From: CAYUPI01 sp964446585
Lineage (GTDB): Bacteria > Verrucomicrobiota > Verrucomicrobiia > Limisphaerales > UBA8199
Length of the DNA: 29,268 nt
Direction of reading: 5' to 3'
Assembly (NCBI GenBank): GCA_964446585.1
Contig: CAYUPI010000067.1
Coordinates: 1-29,268, forward strand
Under the pieces are notes generated by a model that did no database searches, was not told the origin of the DNA, and was given only the letters and a program-made list of their open reading frames with translations. Shown piece by piece: positions 23,585 to 29,268 of the stretch. How positions within the stretch are numbered: the first letter of the stretch is position 1; the number at the start of each line of letters is the position of its first letter. Made by a program: the position numbers and the translations under genes.

Positions 23585-24385
23585 GTGAGCTCATTGACAA
23601 ACAATCCAAATCCGGAGGAGTCGCCTCCGGCGGGCATGGCCCAGACCATGGCCTTGCTCGAGCGTCTCAAGACCGAAATGCCGGAACTCTGGGACCAAGC
23701 AGATGTCGTCGGCCGCTGGGTGTGGCTCGAATTCGCAACACCGCCGCTCCGAGAGGTGCGGGATAAACTCAAGGACCTCGGGTTCCACTGGAACCACGCA
23801 CGACGCTGCTGGCAACATCCGTGCGGCGTATCGCGCCACCACTCCAACCGAGATCCCCGTGGCGTGTATCCCGTCATACCCGCCTCTTCTCTCGAATTGA
23901 AGGAGACGGCAACCGGCGTCAAACCGACGCCTTTGGCGAAGGAATACAAAGTCATTGCATTACGCGAGTGTCCGTTGCCCGAAGGCATGCAGCTTTGTGA
24001 CACTCCGGAGCGCGTTGCCGATTATTGGCGGGCGCACGTCGAAACGAATCCATACTTCAATCCGGAGTGCGAATGTTTCACCGTATTGCTCTTGAATACG
24101 CGTCGGCGCGTCAAAGGGCACCAGCTCGTCAGCATCGGCACCCTCGATACGCTGCTCGTCCATCCCCGGGAAGTATTCCGAGCGGCAGTGATTGTCGCCG
24201 CAGCCGCAATCGTGATTGTTCATAATCACCCGAGCGGTGAACCCCAGCCATCGGAAGCCGATATCAAAATAACCCGGGATTTAATTCGAGCGGGGCAGCT
24301 CATCAAAATCGAGGTGCTCGATCACGTCATCATGGGCCGGCCTAACTTCTGTTCGTTGCGGGCCCTGGGCTACTTCTACAACTGA
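23585..24385 (+). CDS. radC: RadC-like JAB-domain protein with an N-terminal extension
   Basis: The C-terminal part carries the RadC/JAB signature HNHPSG ... SEAD (VHNHPSGEPQPSEADIKITR), a metal-protease-like fold common on plasmids and islands. The N-terminal part (WVWLEFATPPLREVRDKLKD, LGFHWNHARRCWQHPCG) is a separate small domain I cannot name. It is 267 residues from GTG 23585; ATG 23507 and ATG 23636 are alternatives. I chose the GTG because a purine-rich stretch precedes it. On plasmids RadC-like proteins often sit beside anti-restriction genes, and here a DNA methyltransferase follows two genes later. The biochemical role of RadC itself is unsettled. Confidence 0.75.
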   Translation: MSSLTNNPNPEESPPAGMAQTMALLERLKTEMPELWDQADVVGRWVWLEFATPPLREVRDKLKDLGFHWNHARRCWQHPCGVSRHHSNRDPRGVYPVIPASSLELKETATGVKPTPLAKEYKVIALRECPLPEGMQLCDTPERVADYWRAHVETNPYFNPECECFTVLLLNTRRRVKGHQLVSIGTLDTLLVHPREVFRAAVIVAAAAIVIVHNHPSGEPQPSEADIKITRDLIRAGQLIKIEVLDHVIMGRPNFCSLRALGYFYN

Positions 24386-24401
24386 GTGGAGGACGTGGAC
24401 T

Positions 24402-24692
24402 ATGACCACAAAGTCAAAGATCCCCATTGCGGTTTTTCGCCTCGGTCAGATTGTCGCCACCCCCCATGCGCTCGAACACCTGGCGCAGGAGGACATCACC
24501 ACCGCCATTCAGCGCCATCAGGCTGCTGACTGGGGCGACCTCAGTGAACATGACCGGCAAGAAAACGAAGTCTCCCTCAAGCAAGGCTTTCGGTTGCTCT
24601 CTGTCTATCACGCCAAAAACGGCACGAAGTTTTGGGTGATTACCGAAGCGGACAGATCGGTGACGACCGTGCTGCTCCCGGAAGATTACTAA
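24402..24692 (+). CDS. Small conserved-type plasmid protein (96 aa)
   Basis: The 96-residue protein has PHALEHLAQEDITTAIQRHQ and 'RLLSVYHAKNGTKFWVITEA' segments, an alpha-then-beta layout seen in small proteins that often accompany RadC-like genes on mobile elements. I know no function. TGGAGGA before the ATG is a good ribosome-binding site. It lies 16 bp after the RadC-like gene and 15 bp before the methyltransferase gene, forming one operon. Confidence 0.6.
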   Translation: MTTKSKIPIAVFRLGQIVATPHALEHLAQEDITTAIQRHQAADWGDLSEHDRQENEVSLKQGFRLLSVYHAKNGTKFWVITEADRSVTTVLLPEDY

Positions 24693-24707
24693 TCATGGGA
24701 GGCACCG

Positions 24708-25349
24708 ATGCAACCGATCGCCGCGCTCGTGAACCAAGTCATTCACGGCGAGTGCACAGACGTTATGCGCACCATGCCCGAGGGGTGCGTTGACCTTGTG
24801 CTCACCGACCCGCCATATTTGACGAACTATCGGCCGCGGGATGGGCGCACCATCGCAAATGACGCGACTGACGGCTGGCTGCGACCTGCATTCGCCGAAA
24901 TCTATCGTCTCCTCAAGCCGGACTCCCTCTGTTTCAGCTTTTATGGCTGGCCGCAGGTGGAGCGGTTCATGACGGTCTGGAAGCACGTTGGTTTCAAGCC
25001 GGTGAGTCATTTCTCACTCGTCAAAACTTACTCATCCACCGAGGGCTATACCCGTGGATTTCATGAGACCGCCTACCTGCTTGCCAAGGGCAAACCAGCG
25101 AAACCCACGGAGCCCATCCGCGATGTGCTGCCCTGGCGCTATACGGGCAATCCCTTGCACCCGAATCAAAAGCCTGTGGAAATCTTCCGAACACTTATTG
25201 AAGCGTTTTCCTCTGCGGGCGATTTGATTCTCGATCCCTTCGCCGGATCGGGAACTACAGCAGTCGCCGCCCGACAAAGCGGACGGCGGTTTATTCTCAT
25301 TGAGAAGCTTGAGCACTATTGCAAGGCAGCGCGTGCTCGGCTTTCCTAA
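24708..25349 (+). CDS. Site-specific DNA methyltransferase (N6-adenine or N4-cytosine type)
   Basis: The 213-residue enzyme carries the catalytic motif DPPY (34-37) before the S-adenosylmethionine-binding motif DPFAGSG (176-182), plus HPNQKP (151-156). This is the order of beta-class amino-methyltransferases. The target-recognition region (about 85-150) is short, as in small orphan methylases. No restriction endonuclease lies next to it. It may therefore protect the element from host restriction or mark its origin, rather than belong to a restriction system. GGGAGG before ATG 24708 is a good ribosome-binding site. Confidence 0.85.
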   Translation: MQPIAALVNQVIHGECTDVMRTMPEGCVDLVLTDPPYLTNYRPRDGRTIANDATDGWLRPAFAEIYRLLKPDSLCFSFYGWPQVERFMTVWKHVGFKPVSHFSLVKTYSSTEGYTRGFHETAYLLAKGKPAKPTEPIRDVLPWRYTGNPLHPNQKPVEIFRTLIEAFSSAGDLILDPFAGSGTTAVAARQSGRRFILIEKLEHYCKAARARLS

Positions 25350-25627
25350 CGTTCTTTTCTGCGCTCACGGCCCAGGCCCCCGGTCGCCATGAGCAAACAC
25401 AGCCGATGCATGCGCATCGGCCCTTTTTTGGCTCTGTTTCCCTTATACCTCTCAGCGCTGTCCCTGGAACAGGTAAGCAGAACCCTCCGTCATTCAGAGA
25501 AAAATTTTATAAACCCCTTAATAACTGAGTATTATTTAGTCTTAATATTTTATACTGAATCTTCTTATATAGAGAGATGTTGGCGGGTTGACCTCCAGAG
25601 GTCGATTGGTTTACCTCCAGATGTAAA
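25350..25627. other. Candidate replication origin: AT-rich stretch and iteron-like repeats
   Basis: No gene is supported. Positions 25500-25580 are strongly AT-rich. The segment that follows, 25586-25651, is tandem iteron-like DNA (listed separately) running into the 3' end of the Rep-like gene. This organisation (AT-rich unwinding region, iterons, rep gene) is that of theta-replicating plasmid origins. A perfect 6-bp palindrome GACCTC-CA-GAGGTC lies at 25590-25603. Confidence 0.55.
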
Positions 25628-25651
25628 TTAGTTTACATCTGGGTGTTGACG
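25586..25651. repeat. 22-bp tandem iteron-like repeats with an 11-bp-arm palindrome
   Basis: Units at 25586-25607 and 25608-25629 match at 18 of 22 positions (both contain ACCTCCAGA). A third, weaker unit at 25630-25651 keeps about 14 positions. The second and third units form a perfect inverted repeat, CCAGATGTAAA (25617-25627) and TTTACATCTGG (25632-25642). The stop codon of the Rep-like gene lies in its loop. A 22-bp unit is the size expected for plasmid iterons. Confidence 0.65.
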
Positions 25652-26053
25652 CCGCGGCATTCCTGGGCGCTTGCCCTTTACGCGAAAATGAATCGTGTAG
25701 ATGTTCGTTTTACCCAGTCCCCTCCTCTGAATGGTGATGAGCCCTGCCTGCTGCAATTCGCCGATGAGCTGCGTCACGCGGACCCGGCTCATCCCCATGT
25801 CGGCTGCAAGCTTTTCTTGCCCCGGGAAACAGGAGTCGTTGTGCCAGGCATAGCTAAGGAACATCGCATATGTGACTTTTGCTCCCACTGAGAGCTTCGG
25901 ATCTTTCAAAATGAAGTTCGGGATCTGCGTAAAGCCGCCTCGTGCGACCGGGTCTTTGGTGTCGAGTTGGATGTTTCTCTCTTTAATCAGTTGTCCAAGC
26001 GACTGCATCTCCTCCATTAGCTTTATTATCTCGTACTCCACGTCGCGGAACAA
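25628..26053 (-). CDS. Rep-like winged-helix protein
   Basis: The 141-residue protein has a winged-helix DNA-binding domain: 'FTQIPNFILKDPKLSVGAKV', 'QEKLAADMGMSRVRVTQLIG' and 'ELQQAGLITIQRRGLGKTNI'. This pattern is seen in plasmid replication initiators and DnaD/RepA-like helix-turn-helix proteins, although their DNA-binding regions are often part of longer proteins. The long frame starts at TTG 26053; ATG 26017 is an alternative. Iteron-like repeats lie at its 3' end and phased 10-bp units lie about 55 bp upstream of it, which fits replication initiation and its control. Confidence 0.65.
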   Translation of the reverse strand: MFRDVEYEIIKLMEEMQSLGQLIKERNIQLDTKDPVARGGFTQIPNFILKDPKLSVGAKVTYAMFLSYAWHNDSCFPGQEKLAADMGMSRVRVTQLIGELQQAGLITIQRRGLGKTNIYTIHFRVKGKRPGMPRRQHPDVN

Positions 26054-26272
26054 CGTCCACCTGTGGACAACTGGTGAAGGTTGAACGGGTTAAGGAAGGA
26101 ATTTCACTTCGGATGATTGCGGAACATTTCCGAAAGGGTTTTCCGAACGGTTCGGAAACAGCGTGGATCGATGAGATTCAGCAATCGCCCGGTTGCCTTG
26201 CGCCAGAGAGTTGCGATTGCTGCGTTTCCAAATAACCAGGTTACAAAATGAACTGACTATGGAATATGCAGG
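26054..26272. promoter_or_regulatory. Upstream region of the Rep-like gene
   Basis: No gene is supported. A near-palindrome, GTCCACCTGTGGAC, lies at about 26055-26068; reading outward on the minus strand it gives TTGTCCACA, one change from a DnaA box. The second 10-bp-phased array occupies 26108-26157. Confidence 0.45.
26108..26157. repeat. Second 10-bp-phased TTCSGMA-type array upstream of the Rep-like gene
   Basis: Cores start at 26108 (TTCGGAT), 26118 (TGCGGAA), 26128 (TTCCGAA), 26141 (TTCCGAA) and 26151 (TTCGGAA). Spacings are 10, 10, 13 and 10 bp. The sequence matches the units of the main array at 982-1136, 25 kb away. It lies on the promoter side of the Rep-like gene. Confidence 0.75.
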
Positions 26273-26581
26273 CTAGGGAGAGAAGAACCTCTTGATGTTT
26301 TCGACGTTCTCACGAAATTGGTCAGGCATCTGTCGCTCGTGCTCGATCATAAAACGAAGCATCGCCCGATTGAACGGGTGATCACGCGTTATTTCGGCAT
26401 TGTCAGGCAAAGACGAGGCCATTTGTCGTAGGTCGGAAGGGGAATCTGTCCGATCATCCAACCGTGTCAGCAGTTCGACGAGTTTCTCACGGGCACCAGG
26501 AAGAACAACGGCACGGCCGGTTTCTGAAAGAAAGAGTCCTGACCAAAGCGCGAACAATTCTGTTAGTTTTCGTGAGTTCAC
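26273..26581 (-). CDS. Candidate immunity protein for the orphan RHS tip (102 aa)
   Basis: A 102-residue soluble helical protein (LTELFALWSGLFLSETGRAV, MLRFMIEHERQMPDQFRENV). The GTG start at 26581 overlaps the TGA stop of the orphan RHS-tip frame (26580-26578) in a GTGA arrangement, which couples translation of the two genes. In polymorphic-toxin loci the gene directly after a toxin tip usually encodes its immunity protein. I know no family for it. The function is inferred only from this position and overlap. Confidence 0.55.
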   Translation of the reverse strand: MNSRKLTELFALWSGLFLSETGRAVVLPGAREKLVELLTRLDDRTDSPSDLRQMASSLPDNAEITRDHPFNRAMLRFMIEHERQMPDQFRENVENIKRFFSP

Positions 26582-26962
26582 TTGTTTAGGGCATCACCGA
26601 TAGTTGGCAATTGCTGAACTTTGGAATTCGGGAATGCCTGCTGAATCGAAGACTGGACAGCCTGTATCTCCTCCGGCGTCAACTTGATGGGGGAAGATAT
26701 CGAGTCGTTCGACCAGAACACATTGTCTCCCTGTAACAGCCGTCAATTGCTCATCGGGGCTATATTCGAACCAGCGCGTGCCGTCGCTCTTGAGATTGCC
26801 GTCAGAATCGTTTGTAAGGGACAGAGGGGACGGAAGAATGGCCGCTACCGTGTTGGTCACGTTCGTGCCGTAAATGTTTTTGGCGATTATCGTGAGGGTA
26901 TTGGTGTCGCTTAGCGCGTTGTTGGTGCCGTTGGTCGCTCCGCCAGGAGTCATCGCAAACAT
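26578..26962 (-). pseudogene. Orphan RHS fragment with toxin tip, frameshifted
   Basis: The 5' part (NNALSDTNTLTIIAKNIYGT ... RWFEYSPDEQLTAVT) is a diverged copy of part of the main RHS protein (same landmarks at about 28545-28745). After 'LTAVT' the original frame runs into nonsense-like sequence. A 50-residue sequence in the next frame (GDNVFWSNDSISSPIKLTPE ... LPTIGDALNK) ends at the TGA at 26580-26578. Removing one base in the GGG run at 26729-26731 would join the two parts. The fragment has lost its upstream RHS repeats, as expected for a displaced toxin tip stored behind the active gene. Confidence 0.65.
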
Positions 26963-27450
26963 GCGTCCAGTTCTGCGCAGATCTGCTGCACCACTTGCTT
27001 TGGATCGACCCTATCTTCTCTATCCGTCTCCCGACCGCAGCGCCTTAACAATGGTCCCATCGGCTCGACCCGAACGTATCGTGCATCGTGCGGCGGTTCG
27101 TAATGCACGAATCCTCGCAAGTAGTTCCACAGAGTACCATTCGCCAGATAAAGGAGCATCGCCGCCTTATTTATTAGTTCGGCATCCTGTTTGCGTCCTT
27201 TCTCCATTCTGAGTAATAATTCTTCTGCCGCGGCCAACAGAGGCTCAAGCTCTTTTCGTGCCTCAAGATTAGTCCACTTCCGCAGTTCGCCTCTGATGCT
27301 TTTGAAGCAACTTTTCAGCGCCGGAAAAAGGGCAGTGCCTATGAAAATGCTACTGCCACCAATTGCTCTGGTCCCCTCGTGAGGGAAGAGGTCCGCGAGG
27401 CCGGTGTGGCAACGTTCAAGCTGGTCGAAGATGGATTCCAGTGATCTCAT
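26950..27450 (-). CDS. Candidate immunity protein for the main RHS toxin (166 aa)
   Basis: The 166-residue helical protein starts at ATG 27450, immediately after the RHS stop codon, with no gap. The ribosome-binding site (GAGG) lies inside the RHS 3' end, so translation is coupled. It contains segments such as 'FPALKSCFKSIRGELRKWTN' and 'ELEPLLAAAEELLLRMEKGR'. It has no signal peptide and matches no family I know. In RHS loci such a gene normally protects the producer from the C-terminal toxin. This is position-based inference. Confidence 0.6.
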   Translation of the reverse strand: MRSLESIFDQLERCHTGLADLFPHEGTRAIGGSSIFIGTALFPALKSCFKSIRGELRKWTNLEARKELEPLLAAAEELLLRMEKGRKQDAELINKAAMLLYLANGTLWNYLRGFVHYEPPHDARYVRVEPMGPLLRRCGRETDREDRVDPKQVVQQICAELDACLR

Positions 27451-29268
27451 TTACCTCAGCCCCTTCACATAAATTGTAACTACTTCAACGGTGTTTACGC
27501 TCACGGTAGAGTTGAAATTCATGGATCCCGTGACAAACACATTTGGCCCCTTGACAGTATAAGTAAACGCCTCGGCTCCCTCAATCAGCAAGCCGGGAGT
27601 GCCCGCCCGGGGCGGCTCAAGGAGGGTGTTGGACTGCCTCGCTAACTCCTCATGGCTCGTCAGAGCCTCTAGTGGAGCATGAGCTACGACCTCATCCTGG
27701 TTGACAATGCCTTTGCCGCCACGGATCGGCGGAGGCGGGCACTTCCGCTTAAACAGAGTGCTGAGCGCGTCCAGAAGTCTGCTGAGGAGTCCGGGTGCGG
27801 CGGCAGGTTCCTCGGGCGCTTGGCGCAGCGCCATATCGGACGGGGCACCCCTGCGAAACAAATCTTCGAGTTCGCGGTCGATCTCCTCGCGAGGCGCTTG
27901 GCCTGGGCCATACCTGATCACAGGAGGCTCTACTGGTTCGATGTCCAGATCCTCAGAAGGCGGTTGTAGGCCCCACGGATCTACCCATTTCAACGGATTG
28001 TTGTGGGCAAACCGGTACAGATTTATGTCTCCCCGCTCAGCAACAGGGTCTTGAGTCAGCCACCGCTGCAAGCCCGGGTCATAGGCTCGGAAGGTGTAAA
28101 GCGCCAGGCCGGAGTTGCCGTGCTTCGGCATCGAGGAAAACTGCATTGAATTTGCATCAGCGAGCTTGCCCCATCGTCCGATGATATTGCCGAACGGGCC
28201 GTAAAGGTATCGCGCTGCGATGTTCTGCTGCGCGTCAATGAGAGTGCTGATGTTTCCTGCGCCATCAGAATGATAGAAGGTTGACGCACCGTTCGCATCC
28301 GTCCGGGCGAGCAGCCCCCCGATTCCGCCCGCGCCGGCAAATGTGCCGCTCAAGTCCAGGCCGCGAGGGTAACTCGCTTGTGCAACATTATTACTGTCGC
28401 GTTCCTGAATCGGGAGAAGGCCATCATAAACAAGGCGCGTTTCGTTCGTCAGCACCCACACGCTCTGCCAATTGTAATCGCGCTGAATGCGTCGCCGCCC
28501 GAGGCCGTCGTAAACGAATTCGGAGCGGTAAGCGTTAGAGACTGTAACAGCCGTCAATTGGTCGTCAGGGCTGTGTTCAAACCAGCGTGTGCCGTCAGTA
28601 ATTAGATTCCCGTCAAGATCATTGGAGATAGAAAGAGACGACGGGAGAACAGAAACAATCGTATTTGTTACGTTCGTGCCGTAAACATTCCTGGCAATCA
28701 GGGTGAAGGTATTCGTGTCGCTCAGGGCGTTATTCGTGCGAGCGAACGTCAGATCGCCATAGAGTTCCGCTACCGCGCCGCCCACGGTGACGTTCGTCGC
28801 CGGAGCCGGCGTCGCACCGCTCACAGTTAACGTTCCCGTGCGTGTGACATTTGTAATTTCATTCCCTCGATCGAGATAAAATGTCTGAACCAAGGCTCCG
28901 TTGGTGCGAGTCCGCAAGTTGTGCGCCGCATCGAAGCCCAAGCCAAGTTGTTCGTTTTGCCGGGCCGCTCCGCTTGATTCCTTGGCACTCCACGACGTCA
29001 GTTGGTTGATAGCATCGTAAGCGATTGAAACGCTATTGTTTGTCAGACCGAAGTCACGAACGATGTTCGTCCGCAAACCTAGCGGATCATGATTGTAGCT
29101 GTAGCCGTCCAGGACGTGGCCCCAGTAATTGACAAGCGCCGTATAATCCAGCCGATTGAGCCCATCAAAGTGGTTTGTTGTATAGGCCGCGTTCGGCAGG
29201 CCAAGCGTCCGAACAAGCAAGCCGGGAGATCCGCCATAATTGTACGTGAACGTGCCGGCAAGTGATGA
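27451..29268 (-). CDS. RHS/YD-repeat polymorphic toxin protein, C-terminal part (5' end cut by the window)
   Basis: The reading frame continues to the window edge, beyond the last TTG start at 29220. It shows YD-type repeats (VLDGYSYNHDPLGLRTNIVR, IAYDAINQLTSW, YLYGPFGNIIGRW) and the RHS core end (LQRWLTQDPVAERGDINLYR, then NPLKWVDPWGL). After DPWGL a proline-rich linker leads to a variable tip of about 170 residues (KGIVNQDEVVAHAPLEAL ... VNTVEVVTIYVKGLR). RHS proteins form a hollow shell that carries a toxic C-terminal tip, released into neighbouring cells or prey. The tip has no recognisable enzyme motif. The gene is followed directly by a candidate immunity gene. Confidence 0.8.
   Translation of the reverse strand, partial: SSLAGTFTYNYGGSPGLLVRTLGLPNAAYTTNHFDGLNRLDYTALVNYWGHVLDGYSYNHDPLGLRTNIVRDFGLTNNSVSIAYDAINQLTSWSAKESSGAARQNEQLGLGFDAAHNLRTRTNGALVQTFYLDRGNEITNVTRTGTLTVSGATPAPATNVTVGGAVAELYGDLTFARTNNALSDTNTFTLIARNVYGTNVTNTIVSVLPSSLSISNDLDGNLITDGTRWFEHSPDDQLTAVTVSNAYRSEFVYDGLGRRRIQRDYNWQSVWVLTNETRLVYDGLLPIQERDSNNVAQASYPRGLDLSGTFAGAGGIGGLLARTDANGASTFYHSDGAGNISTLIDAQQNIAARYLYGPFGNIIGRWGKLADANSMQFSSMPKHGNSGLALYTFRAYDPGLQRWLTQDPVAERGDINLYRFAHNNPLKWVDPWGLQPPSEDLDIEPVEPPVIRYGPGQAPREEIDRELEDLFRRGAPSDMALRQAPEEPAAAPGLLSRLLDALSTLFKRKCPPPPIRGGKGIVNQDEVVAHAPLEALTSHEELARQSNTLLEPPRAGTPGLLIEGAEAFTYTVKGPNVFVTGSMNFNSTVSVNTVEVVTIYVKGLR

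Noticed and set aside
1..29268. tRNA or rRNA genes
   Set aside because: I saw no cloverleaf or rRNA signature by eye; a covariance-model search would settle it.

Overview
The window reads as a mobile genetic element (plasmid or integrated plasmid-like element) from a bacterium that is probably a Verrucomicrobiota member close to the Pedosphaera group. The taxonomic hint comes from two proteins. The 16520-19255 gene ends in a C-terminal region around 'LEFSTNLTTW...FYRALLP', and the RHS protein at the right end carries 'GTNVTNT'-rich linkers; both are typical of secreted proteins from that phylum. This is inference from remembered family style, not from a search. G+C is moderately high in the backbone and lower by eye in the 10-16.5 kb insert.

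Layout. 1-225: hairpin-rich DNA. 226-903 (-): a DNA-binding coiled-coil protein of the KfrA/partition type, preceded by a striking array of 10-bp units (982-1136). 1144-2886 (-): a large protein of unknown function. 3153-5068 (+): a PemK/MazF-like toxin, an excisionase-like HTH protein and a CHC2/TOPRIM primase, closed by a terminator. 5167-9762 (+): a transfer-like operon made of a replication-relaxation protein, a VirB8/TcpC-like membrane protein, a membrane coiled-coil protein and a TraD/TraG-type ATPase. 10094-15298 (-): a four-gene metabolic operon (PLP decarboxylase, Pol-beta-type nucleotidyltransferase, CobD/HisC-like aminotransferase, archaeal/eukaryotic-type methionyl-tRNA synthetase). 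This operon is bracketed by direct repeats at 9968-9994 and 15713-15739 that contain a recombinase-site-like dyad. 15807-19618: a membrane protein, a Kelch/Ig/lipase-like secreted protein and an XRE regulator. 19673-20941 (-): a second TraG-type ATPase. 21304-25349: small proteins, a GGDEF-like protein, a RadC-like protein, a small partner and a DNA methyltransferase. 25490-26160: a candidate replication origin (AT-rich DNA, 22-bp iteron-like repeats, a Rep-like winged-helix protein and a second 10-bp-phased array). 26273-29268 (-): the 3' part of an RHS polymorphic-toxin locus with a candidate immunity gene, followed by a frameshifted orphan RHS tip with its own overlapping candidate immunity gene.

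How it fits together. The Rep-like protein, primase, HTH/coiled-coil protein and 10-bp arrays look like a replication and partition system. The two ATPases, the VirB8-like protein and the replication-relaxation protein look like part of a transfer system. RadC, the methyltransferase and the toxin-like gene are typical plasmid accessories. The MetRS/decarboxylase operon is cargo. My two main candidates for something undescribed are (1) the helically phased 10-bp repeat system shared by the partition-like gene and the rep-like gene, and (2) the repeat-bracketed cassette that carries an extra MetRS together with amino-acid-modifying enzymes.
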